This document shows, in pieces, positions 8,035-16,878 of a stretch of 64,000 nucleotides of DNA. The stretch is from positions 1 through 64,000 of the forward strand of contig CAVIJO010000003.1 of assembly GCA_963643445.1 (NCBI GenBank), given 5' to 3'. Source of the stretch: Methanomethylophilus sp963643445 (GTDB lineage Archaea; Thermoplasmatota; Thermoplasmata; Methanomassiliicoccales; Methanomethylophilaceae). The notes under the pieces are model-generated. The model searched no databases. It was not told where the DNA came from and worked only from the letters and a program-made list of their open reading frames with translations. The translations under genes were made by a program, and so were the position numbers. The number at the start of each line of letters is the position of its first letter. Position 1 is the first letter of the stretch.

Positions 8035-9048
8035 ATGGCGAAGATAAAGGTCGGAGTCAACGGGTACGGAACCATCGGCAAAAGGGTGGCCACCGCAGTC
8101 AGTAAACAGGATGACATGGAGGTAATCGGGATCACTAAGACGAGGCCCACCTTCGAGGCCAAGACGGCGGCCGCCGCGGGATTCCCCATATATGTGCCAG
8201 CAGAGAGCATTCCCGCCTTCGAGAAGGCCGGGATCCCCGTCGCCGGGACCGTGGACGACATGATCGCCGAGGCCGATCTGATCGTCGACTGCACCCCCGG
8301 GAACGTCGGTCCCGAGTACAAGGAGAAGTACCAGAAGGCCGGGAAGAAGGCCATCTTCCAGGGAGGGGAGGAGCACGGACTCACCGGGGTCTCCTTCAAT
8401 TCCACTGCGAATTACAAGGACTCCTGGGGAATGCAGTTCTCCCGTGTCGTGAGCTGCAACACCACCGGTCTCCTCAGGACCCTCTCCCTCCTCGACAGGG
8501 AGTACAAGATCCAGAACGCCTACGTCACCATCGTCAGGCGTGCGGCCGATCCCGGGGACAGCAAGGGCGGACCCGTCAACGGCCTCGAGCCCTCCGTATC
8601 CCTGCCCACCCATCACGGCGTCGATGTGAAATCGGTCCTCCCGTGGATCGACATCACCACCATGGCCATCAAGGCATCCACCACACTGATGCACATTCAG
8701 GCGGTCGTCGTGAAACTCGGGAAGGAGGTCTCCACCGAGGAGGTTCTGGGTCTTTTCGCCAAGGCCCCCCGCGTGAGGCTCGTCTCCTCCAAAGACGGCA
8801 TCAAGAGCACCAACCAGATTATGGAACTGGCCAGGGAACTCGGGCGCGACAGGTCCGATATGTACGAGATCTGTGTCTGGTCCGACGGCGTGAAGGTCGT
8901 CGGAGACACCCTCTACTACTATCAGGCCGTCCACCAGGAGGCCGACGTCATCCCCGAGAACGTGGACTGCATCAGGTCCATGTGCAAGCTCATGGAGGGG
9001 CCCGAATCCGTCGCCAAGACCAACAGGGCCCTCGGCATCGACCACTGA
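8035..9048 (+). CDS. gap: Type II glyceraldehyde-3-phosphate dehydrogenase
   Basis: A 337-residue archaeal (class II) GAPDH, interconverting glyceraldehyde 3-phosphate and 1,3-bisphosphoglycerate. It has the Rossmann start KVGVNGYGTIGKRVA and the catalytic Cys in VVSCNTTGLLR (about residue 140). A TATA-like actattata lies at 7992-8000. The pgk gene follows after 9 bp, giving a glycolysis/gluconeogenesis pair. Two CTGGCACAT words lie nearby, one inside this gene (8192-8200, minus orientation). Confidence 0.95.
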   Translation: MAKIKVGVNGYGTIGKRVATAVSKQDDMEVIGITKTRPTFEAKTAAAAGFPIYVPAESIPAFEKAGIPVAGTVDDMIAEADLIVDCTPGNVGPEYKEKYQKAGKKAIFQGGEEHGLTGVSFNSTANYKDSWGMQFSRVVSCNTTGLLRTLSLLDREYKIQNAYVTIVRRAADPGDSKGGPVNGLEPSVSLPTHHGVDVKSVLPWIDITTMAIKASTTLMHIQAVVVKLGKEVSTEEVLGLFAKAPRVRLVSSKDGIKSTNQIMELARELGRDRSDMYEICVWSDGVKVVGDTLYYYQAVHQEADVIPENVDCIRSMCKLMEGPESVAKTNRALGIDH

Positions 9049-9057
9049 GGGAGGAAG

Positions 9058-10293
9058 ATGGACACATTCAACACCCTCGGCGACATGAATTACAGGGGGA
9101 AGAGAGTCCTCCTCAGGGTCGACATCAACTGTCCTATGGACAAGAAGACCCTGAAGATCATCAACGATTCCAGAATCCGCGCCGTCGTCCCCACGGTCAG
9201 GGAACTCATGGGGAAGAAAGCGAAAGTCGTCATACTGGCACATCAGAGCAGGAAGGGCAAATGGGATTTCACCGACCTTTCCCAGCACGCAGTACTGCTC
9301 TCGAAGAATCTCAACGCTCCCGTGAAGTACGTCGACGACGTCCTCGGAGATGAGGCGAAGAAGGCCATCTCCGAAGTCGGGGAGGGGGAGGTCCTCCTTC
9401 TCGGCAACGTCCGCGCCATCGACTCCGAGAGTGTGTCGAAGCCTATGGAGGAGCACGCCAAGGGGGAGATTGTCTCCGCCCTTGCACCTCTCTTCGACTG
9501 CTATGTCTGCGACGCATTCGGCGCCGCCCACAGGTCCCAGTGTTCCCTCGTCGGATTCGAGGACATTCTGCCTTCGGCATCTGGGAGGCTCATGGCCAAA
9601 GAGATGTATGCCCTGAGGACCATTTTCAACAATCCCAGGCGCCCGTCCGTGTTCATCCTCGGAGGGGCCAAGTTCGGAGACATTCCCCATATGATCGAAA
9701 GGGTGCTCGGCAACAACACCGCCGACACCGTCATCGTCGTCGGTCTCGCAGGCAACGCATTCCTCATGGCGAGGGGCGTGGACATCGGGGAGGCATCCAA
9801 GGTGCCTCTCGCCGATGAACTGACCGAGGAGAACTTCAGGAATGCGCAGGAAGTTATGGCGAAATACGGTCAGAGGATCCTCCTGCCCCTCGATGTCGCC
9901 GTAGAGAAGGACGGACAGAGGCGCTCCGTACTTACCGGGGACATGGCCAATGCAGGAGCTGCGTTGGACATCGGAGACAAATCCATAGAGGTGTTCAGAA
10001 AGGTTATCGAGCAGTCCAAGACCAGCTTTATGAGCGGTCCTGCGGGGATGTTCGAGAAGTCCGGTTTCGAGATCGGAACGAAGGCTGTCATGTCCGCCAT
10101 GGTCGCCAGCAAGGGGCTCTCCGTGCTGGGAGGGGGACACACTTCTGCCGCGGCGGAGAAGTTCGATCTTGCCGACTCCATGTCCTACGTGAGCACCGGC
10201 GGAGGAGCTCTTGAGACATTCCTTCTCAAGGATCCACTTCCTGTTATCGTGGCTCTGGAACATTCCAAGCAGAAGTTCGGGAACAATCTCTGA
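9058..10293 (+). CDS. pgk: Phosphoglycerate kinase
   Basis: A 411-residue enzyme that transfers phosphate between 1,3-bisphosphoglycerate and ADP. The N-terminal substrate domain opens with LLRVDINCPMD and has a VVILAHQSRKG arginine/histidine loop; the C-terminal nucleotide domain has FILGGAKFGD and SVLGGGHTSAA with STGGGALETFL at the end. A GGGAGG element sits 6 nt before the ATG. It is co-transcribed with gap and ends at a strong terminator. Confidence 0.96.
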   Translation: MDTFNTLGDMNYRGKRVLLRVDINCPMDKKTLKIINDSRIRAVVPTVRELMGKKAKVVILAHQSRKGKWDFTDLSQHAVLLSKNLNAPVKYVDDVLGDEAKKAISEVGEGEVLLLGNVRAIDSESVSKPMEEHAKGEIVSALAPLFDCYVCDAFGAAHRSQCSLVGFEDILPSASGRLMAKEMYALRTIFNNPRRPSVFILGGAKFGDIPHMIERVLGNNTADTVIVVGLAGNAFLMARGVDIGEASKVPLADELTEENFRNAQEVMAKYGQRILLPLDVAVEKDGQRRSVLTGDMANAGAALDIGDKSIEVFRKVIEQSKTSFMSGPAGMFEKSGFEIGTKAVMSAMVASKGLSVLGGGHTSAAAEKFDLADSMSYVSTGGGALETFLLKDPLPVIVALEHSKQKFGNNL

Positions 10294-10304
10294 AAATCCA
10301 TTCT

Positions 10305-10327
10305 GGGCCTTCGGGCCCGTTTTTATT
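10305..10327 (+). terminator. gap-pgk operon terminator
   Basis: GGGCC (10305-10309), TTCG loop, GGCCC (10314-10318), then GTTTTTATTT. It starts 12 bp after the pgk stop. Confidence 0.8.
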
Positions 10328-10366
10328 TCTGCGGTGTATCCTCCTGCGGAGTTGTTTTTACAGATG

Positions 10367-10375
10367 CTGGCACAT
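10367..10375 (+). repeat. CTGGCACAT word, intergenic copy 4
   Basis: Exact copy about 40 bp downstream of the pgk terminator. Confidence 0.6.
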
Positions 10376-10430
10376 GTGGGGTCCCGGCTTCCGGTCCGAG
10401 GATTCGGCTGACGGTTCCGCTCCCTGGAAA

Positions 10431-10445
10431 TTGATTTTAAATCAA
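10431..10445. promoter_or_regulatory. Palindrome TTGATTT-T-AAATCAA
   Basis: A perfect 7-bp inverted repeat with a 1-bp centre, A/T-rich in a GC-rich surround. A related inverted repeat (TGATT-TG-AATCA) lies at 10655-10666 on the other side of the permease remnant. Such elements are typical of dimeric repressor operators; the regulator is unknown. Confidence 0.4.
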
Positions 10446-10450
10446 TTGGT

Positions 10451-10657
10451 TTGGAAATCGATCCAAGATTAATCTGCATCGGAAGGGTTGTCGGTTTGAC
10501 TGGCATTCCCGTCGGCGTCATAACGGCGATAGTCGGGAGTCCGCCGTTCCTGTATCCGCCGGTCAAGAGATCCAAGAGAAGGACCGTATGGGTTTTTCGG
10601 ACCGGCTGTCCGACAGAATCTGAAAAACCGGGAGGATCCGGGTCAAAATACATTTGA
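10451..10657 (+). pseudogene. Remnant of FecCD/BtuC-type ABC permease (C-terminal end)
   Basis: A short frame contains GIPVGVITAIVGSPPFLYPPV followed by KRSKRR (about 10498-10590). This closely follows the conserved last helix of FecCD-family iron-siderophore and cobalamin permeases (consensus LPVGVVTALIGAPFFLYLL then basic residues). The rest of the permease (about 300 residues) and its ATPase and binding-protein partners are absent, and two prolines interrupt the helix. I read it as the decayed end of a lost metal-uptake operon. The surrounding 434-bp gap (10294-10727) otherwise holds the pgk terminator, one CTGGCACAT word and two palindromes. Confidence 0.45.
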
Positions 10658-10727
10658 TTTGAATCAGAAGACTCCGGCGGCCCCTGAAAATCCGGGCCGC
10701 CGGGAAAATGTTTCAGAACAAGTCTCT

Positions 10728-11891
10728 TCAGTCGTTTTTCTTTCCCATTTTTCTGAGGGCTTCCTGGATCTGGTCGACGGGTTTGGTGACGGCCATCCTG
10801 ATGTATCCTTCACAGGCTCCGCCGAATCCGGTGCCGGGGGTGACGATGACTCCCTTGTTGATCATCTCCTGGGTGAACTCCATGGAGGTCTTGCCGCAGT
10901 CGAACCATACATAGAAGGTTCCCTTGGGCATGTCGCACTCGTATCCGAGGTCCCTCAGACCCTCGACGAGGACCTTCCTCCTCTCGCCGAATTCATCCAG
11001 GTTCTTCTGGGCGGCCTCCTTGAGGTATCCGCCGTCGTTGTACATGTTCAGGGCGGTGATGGCTGCCTTCTGGATGAAGATGGGCGCCCCGGAGTCGATC
11101 TGACCTTTGCATTTGGCGAGTCCACCTACGAGTTCGTCGTTTCCGACGGCGAATCCGAGTCTGAATCCGGTCATGCAGAATGTCTTGGAGAAGGACATGA
11201 ACTCGATGGCGTCCTTTCCGGCCTGCAGTACGGACGGGGCCCTGTAACCGTCGTAGGTCATCTCGCAGTATGCGTTGTCGTAGGAGAGGATGGTCTTGTT
11301 CTTTCTGGCCCATTTGTATACGCTCTTGACGTAATCAAGGTCGGCAACGGCCCCGGTGGGGTTGTTGGGGTAGTTGATGTACATCATCTTGGCGTCTGTG
11401 GGGCAGTCCTTGGTGTCGAGGAGCCATCCGTTCTCCTTCTTCAGAGTGATCTTGTCGCACACTGCGTTGTTGAAGATGCTGCCGGCTCCCGAGTAGACCG
11501 GATATCCCGGGTTGGGGGCGATGATCTTCTCGCCGTCGTTGACGAACGCCTGTGCGATGTTGTAGATCCCCTCTTTCGATCCGATCGTGATGCAGACCTC
11601 GGTGTCGGGGTTGATCCTGACATTGAACCTCTTCTTGTAGTACTCGGCGACAGCCTCCCTGAGATCCTTTTCGCCTTTGGAGGAGGAGTATTTCTGGTTC
11701 TCGTTGACGTCTGCCGCCTTCTTCATGGCCCTGACAATCTCGCCGGGACAGGGGAGGTCGGGGTCTCCGATCCCGAAATCGATCATCTTGACGCCCTCGG
11801 CCTTCTTCTGGGCAGCCAGCTGCTCGAGCCTTACGAAGAGGTAAGGAGGGAGTTTCTGGAGTCTTTCCGCCTGCTTGTATTTCATCGGCAT
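10728..11891 (-). CDS. dapL: LL-diaminopimelate aminotransferase
   Basis: A 387-residue fold-type I PLP aminotransferase. It carries YPNNPTGAVAD, the PLP-binding Lys in SFSKTFCMTGFRLGF and a closing Arg in EGYIRMAV. Context (lysC, dapA, dapF, lysA) argues for DapL, which converts tetrahydrodipicolinate directly to LL-diaminopimelate and replaces DapD/C/E. GGTGA lies 5 nt before ATG 11891, which selects this start over the internal ATG at 11885. It is the last gene of the lysine operon. An alanine- or aspartate-type aminotransferase is the alternative. Confidence 0.88.
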   Translation of the reverse strand: MPMKYKQAERLQKLPPYLFVRLEQLAAQKKAEGVKMIDFGIGDPDLPCPGEIVRAMKKAADVNENQKYSSSKGEKDLREAVAEYYKKRFNVRINPDTEVCITIGSKEGIYNIAQAFVNDGEKIIAPNPGYPVYSGAGSIFNNAVCDKITLKKENGWLLDTKDCPTDAKMMYINYPNNPTGAVADLDYVKSVYKWARKNKTILSYDNAYCEMTYDGYRAPSVLQAGKDAIEFMSFSKTFCMTGFRLGFAVGNDELVGGLAKCKGQIDSGAPIFIQKAAITALNMYNDGGYLKEAAQKNLDEFGERRKVLVEGLRDLGYECDMPKGTFYVWFDCGKTSMEFTQEMINKGVIVTPGTGFGGACEGYIRMAVTKPVDQIQEALRKMGKKND

Positions 11892-11905
11892 TTGAATCAC
11901 CTTAG

Positions 11906-12739
11906 TTAATCTGTTTCGCCCGTGTACACGAGTTCGGCCGGTCCTTCCATAAGGACGTATCCGAGATCTCTGTCGACGGTGATTTTGAGCCATCCTCCCG
12001 GGAGGTGCACGTCGACGGGGGTACCGAAGGGTACGCGTCCGCCGAGGGCCGCCGCCACGGTGGTGGCGCATGCGCCCGTACCGCAGGCGAGGGTCCACGC
12101 GGCCCCTCTCTCGTAGACGGTGATGTAGATCTTCCCATCCTTCACCTGCGCGAATTCGACGTTGGTCTTTCTGGGGAAGAAAGGATGTTTTTCCAGTATC
12201 GGACCGAGTTTCCTGACGTTCTCTTCGCCGATATCGTCGAATGTTATGAAGTGGGGGTTGCCCATGGAGACTGCATTGGCACGGAATTTCACGCCTTCGG
12301 CCTCGAAAGGCTGATCCAGGAATCTTCCGTCGCAGTCGACGGGGACCGTCCTCGCATCGAGGATGGGTGCGCCCATATCTATGCGCACATAGGATATGCG
12401 GGGGTTTTCGGGATCCTTTCTTACGTTCGCCTTGAGGATCCCTCTGCCTGTCATGATCGTGAATTCGTCCCTGCCGACGATCCCGGTGTCCCTGGCGTGT
12501 TTTGCGACACAGCGGATGCCGTTGCCGCACATCTCCGCCTCGGTTCCGTCGGCGTTGATGATCCTCATGGTTATGTCCGTGCCCTGTCCGGGCAGGATGT
12601 AGAGGACTCCGTCGGCCCCGATGCCGAAGTGGCGGTCGCATGCCTTCCTGCACCACCCGGGATCCACCTGTACGGACCCGTCCGCGCCGTCGATGACGAT
12701 GAAATCGTTGCCGATCCCGTGGTATTTCCAGAACTTCAT
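11906..12739 (-). CDS. dapF: Diaminopimelate epimerase
   Basis: A 277-residue PLP-independent racemase turning LL- into meso-diaminopimelate. The two catalytic cysteines lie in the pseudo-symmetric halves: EMCGNGIRCVAKH (about residue 75) and LACGTGACATTVA (about residue 220). The start MKFWKYHGIGNDFIVID is typical. The ATG follows the lysA stop by 1 bp and dapL follows after 14 bp, so these genes are translationally linked. Confidence 0.96.
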   Translation of the reverse strand: MKFWKYHGIGNDFIVIDGADGSVQVDPGWCRKACDRHFGIGADGVLYILPGQGTDITMRIINADGTEAEMCGNGIRCVAKHARDTGIVGRDEFTIMTGRGILKANVRKDPENPRISYVRIDMGAPILDARTVPVDCDGRFLDQPFEAEGVKFRANAVSMGNPHFITFDDIGEENVRKLGPILEKHPFFPRKTNVEFAQVKDGKIYITVYERGAAWTLACGTGACATTVAAALGGRVPFGTPVDVHLPGGWLKITVDRDLGYVLMEGPAELVYTGETD

Positions 12740-12740
12740 C

Positions 12741-14000
12741 TCACTGCAGCCTCTTCGGGATTATCTGGTGTCTCCACTGCTCCTCCACCTGTTCCCTCTC
12801 GCGGACGAGTTCCGCCCTGCCGTCGTTCACGAGGACTTCGGCACAGAGGGGGCGGGAGTTGTAGTTGCTGCTCATGGTGAATCCGTAGGCACCGGCGTTG
12901 TAGACGACCATGATGTCGCCTTCCTCGACATCGGGGAGGACCCTGTCGTGTCCGAGGTAGTCCCCGGATTCGCAGATGGGCCCCGCGATGTCGTATTTCG
13001 CAGTGCAGGCCTTGCCGAATCTGCTTCCGTCCTGTATGTAGTGGTAGGAATCGTACATGGCGGGTCTGATGAGGGTGTTGAATCCCGCATCGACTCCGAC
13101 GTACTTCTTGGTGCCCGCATCCTTCACGTCGTTGCAGGCGGTCAGCAGGACGCATGCGTCGCAGACGATGTATCTGCCGGGTTCGAGGATGATCTTCCTG
13201 ACGTCGGTGTTCTGCTCGAACACGTCGCAGACCTCGCAGGCCATCTCCTCCACGTCCATCTCGTCCTCGTTGGGCCTGTAGGGAACGCCTATGCCTCCTC
13301 CGATGTCCACGAATTTCAGGGCGATGCCCGCCTCGCCTAACTGGTTGATGAGTTCGGAGAGGACCTCCGCCTCCTCGATGAATGGTTCCACGTGCTGTCC
13401 GCCCGATCCGATGTGGGCGTGGATGCCGACGGGGTTGAGCCCCAGGTCCTGCGCCCTCAGGTAGGTCTCCACGACCTGTTCCTTGGGGATTCCGAACTTG
13501 GCGCCTTTGTTTCCTGTGATGACCTTATCTCCGTGTCCGGATCCGACACCTGGCGTGATCCTGAACGATACGTCCGCACCGGGTTTGATGCGGGCGAGTT
13601 TCTCCATCTCGGAAACGGAGTCGAGATTGATCATGACCCCCGTCTCGGCGACCTCCCTGAGTTCGCTTTCGCTAACGAACACTCCCGTGTAGATGATCTT
13701 CTCGGGAGCGAAACCGGCCTTCAGGCAGGTCTTCACCTCTCCGATCGAGACGGCGTCGATCCCGGCGCCTTCCTGCTGGAGGATCCTGAGGACCGCGAGG
13801 TTGGAATTCGATTTGCAGGCGAAGTGCACCTCCGTCTCCATATACCTGGAGAATGCGCCGTACACCCTGCGGTAGTTCTCTCTGATCCTCTGCTCGTCTA
13901 TGACGTAGCAGGGGGTGCCGAATTCTTTCGCGATGTCTTCGACGTTCATTCCCGCGAACAGCATCTTTCCGTCTTTGCTGTCGAAATCTCTCATGGTCAT
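12741..14000 (-). CDS. lysA: Diaminopimelate decarboxylase
   Basis: A 419-residue fold-type III PLP enzyme making L-lysine from meso-diaminopimelate. It shows the Schiff-base Lys in VHFACKSNSNLAVL, the FVDIGGGIGVPY phosphate loop, ILEPGRYIV and the second active-site Cys in PICESGDYLG. ATG 14000 has AGGAGGT 6 nt upstream and overlaps the lysC stop by 4 bp (ATGA). Confidence 0.96.
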   Translation of the reverse strand: MTMRDFDSKDGKMLFAGMNVEDIAKEFGTPCYVIDEQRIRENYRRVYGAFSRYMETEVHFACKSNSNLAVLRILQQEGAGIDAVSIGEVKTCLKAGFAPEKIIYTGVFVSESELREVAETGVMINLDSVSEMEKLARIKPGADVSFRITPGVGSGHGDKVITGNKGAKFGIPKEQVVETYLRAQDLGLNPVGIHAHIGSGGQHVEPFIEEAEVLSELINQLGEAGIALKFVDIGGGIGVPYRPNEDEMDVEEMACEVCDVFEQNTDVRKIILEPGRYIVCDACVLLTACNDVKDAGTKKYVGVDAGFNTLIRPAMYDSYHYIQDGSRFGKACTAKYDIAGPICESGDYLGHDRVLPDVEEGDIMVVYNAGAYGFTMSSNYNSRPLCAEVLVNDGRAELVREREQVEEQWRHQIIPKRLQ

Positions 14001-15370
14001 TGGGGAACCTCCTTGTCATCCTCCACGAACTTCCTGTGGAGTATCTTTATCGTGTCTATCACGTGGGCCATGGGGACCACGAAGTTGAGCGAGACCGCCG
14101 ATGCGCCCTCACTGATCATCTGCACATTGGCCTTCGCCTCCTTCACCGCACCGAATATGTCTCCGGATACGCCGCAGGTCGTGAGCAGACTGTCGCCCAC
14201 GCAGCAGATCAGGGCCACGTCGGCGGTGACGTCGATCTTCTCGATCTCGTCCGCATCGAGGTCGTCCAGTTTCTTCAGGGTGTTCTTCACGTCGTTGTTG
14301 TGGATGAGAATCGCGACGGTGGAGAGGGTGGTCGATATGGAATATATCGCATCCTCATTCTCGGAGATCTTCGAGAGGATCCTCGTGACGATGTCGGGGC
14401 GGTATGCCACCTCGGGCGAACTGATGCTGATGATGGACAGGTCGGTCTTGGCCGCAACGGATCTGAGGAGCTCGTTCTTGGGCTTCCTGAACTGGGAGAT
14501 GAGGGTCCCGTTCTCGTCCGGTTTGAATGAGTTCCTGACCTTCAGGGGGATGTGCTTCTTCCTGACGGGTTCGATGGTGCGGGGGTGGAGGACTTTTGCT
14601 CCGAAGTATGCGAGTTCTGCAGCCTCGGTGTAGCTCATCTCGTCGATCTTCACGGCCGCAGGAACGATCCTCGGGTCCGCAGACATGAAACCGTCCACAT
14701 CCGTCCATATCTCGAGCATGTCGGCGTTGAGGGCGTTTGCGACGACAGCTGCGGCGTAGTCGGACCCTCCCCTGCCGAACGTGAGGGGTTCTCCCTCCTT
14801 CGTCACCCCGTAGAACCCGGTGATGACAGGGATGCAGCCTTTCCGGACATAGGGGAGGACGCTGATGCCCATCGCCCTTTCGGTCTCGGAGAGGTTCGCA
14901 GAGCCGTTCAGGGGATGTCCTTCGGCGGCGATGCCGCACTTCTCGCTGGTGAGGGCGGAGGACATGTGTCCCAGTGCCCTGAGTTTGTGGCTCAGAAGGA
15001 GAGAGGAGAACCTCTCCCCCTGGGAGGTGACGTTGTCCTTGTAATAGGGGCTCTTCATGGCCTTCTCGTCGTAGAGAAGGTCGCGGAAGGCCTTCATCCT
15101 GGGCTCGAATTCCTCCATGAAGAGGGCGTAGTGCTCGTCGTCGAGCATACTCCTCGCAACGTTCAGGTGTTTCTTCTCGAAGGTGGCGAGGGCCTCGTCT
15201 CTCTTCCCGTGCACATCCTCGCAGAGTCCCACGAGGAAGTTGGTGATCCCCGACATGGCGGATGTGACGACGACCTTGTCGCCTTCGGTGTTCAATACGA
15301 TGTTGGCCACTCTCTCGAGCGCCTCGATGGAACCTACGGAGGTTCCTCCGAACTTCATTACTGTAAGCAT
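13997..15370 (-). CDS. lysC: Aspartate kinase
   Basis: A 457-residue kinase for the first step of the aspartate family. The N-terminal kinase domain opens with MKFGGTSVGS and has ITGFYG and FGRGGSDYAAA; tandem ACT domains follow (about residues 300-457), expected to bind lysine or threonine as feedback inhibitor. The frame extends to 15436, but MLTVMKFGGTS with GAGGT 7 nt upstream fixes ATG 15370. Confidence 0.95.
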   Translation of the reverse strand: MLTVMKFGGTSVGSIEALERVANIVLNTEGDKVVVTSAMSGITNFLVGLCEDVHGKRDEALATFEKKHLNVARSMLDDEHYALFMEEFEPRMKAFRDLLYDEKAMKSPYYKDNVTSQGERFSSLLLSHKLRALGHMSSALTSEKCGIAAEGHPLNGSANLSETERAMGISVLPYVRKGCIPVITGFYGVTKEGEPLTFGRGGSDYAAAVVANALNADMLEIWTDVDGFMSADPRIVPAAVKIDEMSYTEAAELAYFGAKVLHPRTIEPVRKKHIPLKVRNSFKPDENGTLISQFRKPKNELLRSVAAKTDLSIISISSPEVAYRPDIVTRILSKISENEDAIYSISTTLSTVAILIHNNDVKNTLKKLDDLDADEIEKIDVTADVALICCVGDSLLTTCGVSGDIFGAVKEAKANVQMISEGASAVSLNFVVPMAHVIDTIKILHRKFVEDDKEVPQ

Positions 15371-15432
15371 GATATCTGACCTCGGTCGCGGTATGCGGGA
15401 TCCGATGACTGTTGCGGATTCTGCGGTGCTCC

Positions 15433-16320
15433 TCAAAGACTGTACTTTGCCAGCAGCGGATCCACAACAGCCCTTCCCTTCTCGGAGAGGGGTGTGAGCG
15501 GAAGCCGGGGGCAGTCCGTTCCGTATCCCATCTTCGACATGACGTACTTGATGGGTATGGGGTTCGACTCGCAGAACATGCCGGTGAAAAGAGGGAGCAT
15601 CCTGTCATGGATCTCCTTCGCCTCCGATCTCTTCCCTTCCTTCAGGAGGTTCACCATGCGGGAAACCTCCCCGGGGCAGCAGTTGGAGGAGACGGAGAAC
15701 ACGCCGTGTCCTCCCGCGCACATGATGTCGTACGTCATGGCGTCGTCTCCCGACAGCACCGTGAAATCCTTCTTTCCGTTGTTTATGACGGCCTTCACCT
15801 GTTCGAGGTTGCCGGACGCTTCCTTGACCCCTGCGATGTTGGGTATGTCGGCGAGGCGGGCTTCGGTCTCGGCGGTGATATTGAGTCCGGTCCTTCCGGG
15901 GACGTTGTAGACGATGACGGGTATGTCCGCCGCCTCGGCTATGGCGCCGTAGTGCTTCACGATGCCCTCCTGAGTGGGTTTGTTGTAGTACGGGGATATG
16001 GAGAGGATGGCATCCGCACCCATGTCCGCGGCCTTGGCGGATAGTTCGACGGCTTCGCGGGTGCAGTTGCTCCCGGCACCGGCCACGACCTTGGCCTTCT
16101 TCGCCTGGTCGATGACGATCCCGATGACCCTGATGTGTTCCTCCGCCGAAAGGCATGCGGCCTCGCCGGTGGAACCGCAGGGCAGGAGCATGTCGACGCC
16201 GTTCTCCTCCTGGAAGTCCACGAGTCTCCTGAGGGCCTCTTCGTCCACCTCTCCGTCCTTTCCGAACGGGGTGACGAGTGCGGTTCCGGTCCCTGTCAGA
16301 AATTTGCTGTCGGAATGCAT
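15433..16320 (-). CDS. dapA: 4-hydroxy-tetrahydrodipicolinate synthase
   Basis: A 295-residue TIM-barrel aldolase condensing pyruvate with aspartate semialdehyde. It has LPCGSTGEAACLS, the catalytic Tyr in IVYNVPGRTG and the Schiff-base Lys in AGVKEASGN. It follows the Lrp regulator gene by 1 bp and precedes lysC by 62 bp. The next pathway enzyme, DapB, is not in the operon. Confidence 0.96.
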   Translation of the reverse strand: MHSDSKFLTGTGTALVTPFGKDGEVDEEALRRLVDFQEENGVDMLLPCGSTGEAACLSAEEHIRVIGIVIDQAKKAKVVAGAGSNCTREAVELSAKAADMGADAILSISPYYNKPTQEGIVKHYGAIAEAADIPVIVYNVPGRTGLNITAETEARLADIPNIAGVKEASGNLEQVKAVINNGKKDFTVLSGDDAMTYDIMCAGGHGVFSVSSNCCPGEVSRMVNLLKEGKRSEAKEIHDRMLPLFTGMFCESNPIPIKYVMSKMGYGTDCPRLPLTPLSEKGRAVVDPLLAKYSL

Positions 16321-16321
16321 G

Positions 16322-16744
16322 TCAGTTCTCTCCGAAATGTTCCTTCAGGATGAGGCGGGTGCGGGTACTGAGGACGTTGTCGTACTTCCTGACCTTCTCG
16401 ATGATCTCGTTGAGCCTCTGGGAGGATTCGACGTCGGCGATGGCGATGATGTCCTGGTCTCCGGTGACCTCGAAGACCTCGGTGACGCCTTCGTATTCGG
16501 ACAGCCTCTTCGCAATCTCCTCGGTGTCGGTGTTGACGTCTATGCGTACTTCCACGAGTGCCTTGACGTTCTTCGAACTGGTCTTTATCGTGAATCCGCG
16601 GATTATTCCGTCCTCGGTCATCTTGTGGACCCTGCTGCGGACCGTGCCCTCGGAGACGCCGAGCTTCTCGGCTATCTCGACATAGGGGCACCTGGAATCC
16701 TTCTTCATGATCTCGAGGATACGCTTGTCTAGGTTGTCTATCAA
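16322..16744 (-). CDS. Lrp/AsnC family regulator of the lysine operon
   Basis: About 140 residues: an N-terminal winged helix-turn-helix (IAEKLGVSEGTVRSRVHKM, about residues 25-43) and a C-terminal RAM/ACT-like ligand domain (VEVRIDVN ... VTGDQDIIAI). It is the first gene of the dapA-lysC-lysA-dapF-dapL operon, so control of lysine synthesis, including its own, is likely. The frame extends to ATG 16786, but TATA-like elements at about 16761-16768 and 16790-16796 place transcription starts inside that extension. TTG 16744 is therefore proposed as the start; this choice is uncertain. Confidence 0.85.
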   Translation of the reverse strand: MIDNLDKRILEIMKKDSRCPYVEIAEKLGVSEGTVRSRVHKMTEDGIIRGFTIKTSSKNVKALVEVRIDVNTDTEEIAKRLSEYEGVTEVFEVTGDQDIIAIADVESSQRLNEIIEKVRKYDNVLSTRTRLILKEHFGEN

Positions 16745-16795
16745 TTCGACCCGCCTTCTCTTATAATACGCACGTGTAGTGCGCATCCCTATATA

Positions 16796-16820
16796 ACGAT
16801 AATGAATGGAATACGATAAT
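16796..16820. promoter_or_regulatory. Direct repeat ACGATAAT, spacing 17 bp
   Basis: ACGATAAT occurs at 16796-16803 and 16813-16820, 9 bp apart, immediately upstream of the Lrp gene promoter. Repeated half-sites with near-helical spacing are typical of Lrp-family autoregulation. It lies between the divergently oriented regulator start and the mscS stop. Confidence 0.35.
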
Positions 16821-16878
16821 CTCAGAAAACGGGTATATAAAAAAAGGAAAAGGTAAGAGGTTTTACGATTTTCGAGGC

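Noticed and set aside
8011..10653. 880-codon open frame on the minus strand opposite gap-pgk
   Set aside because: It is the shadow of two clearly conserved enzymes on the plus strand; GC-rich third positions keep antisense frames open. The translated sequence shows no family pattern.
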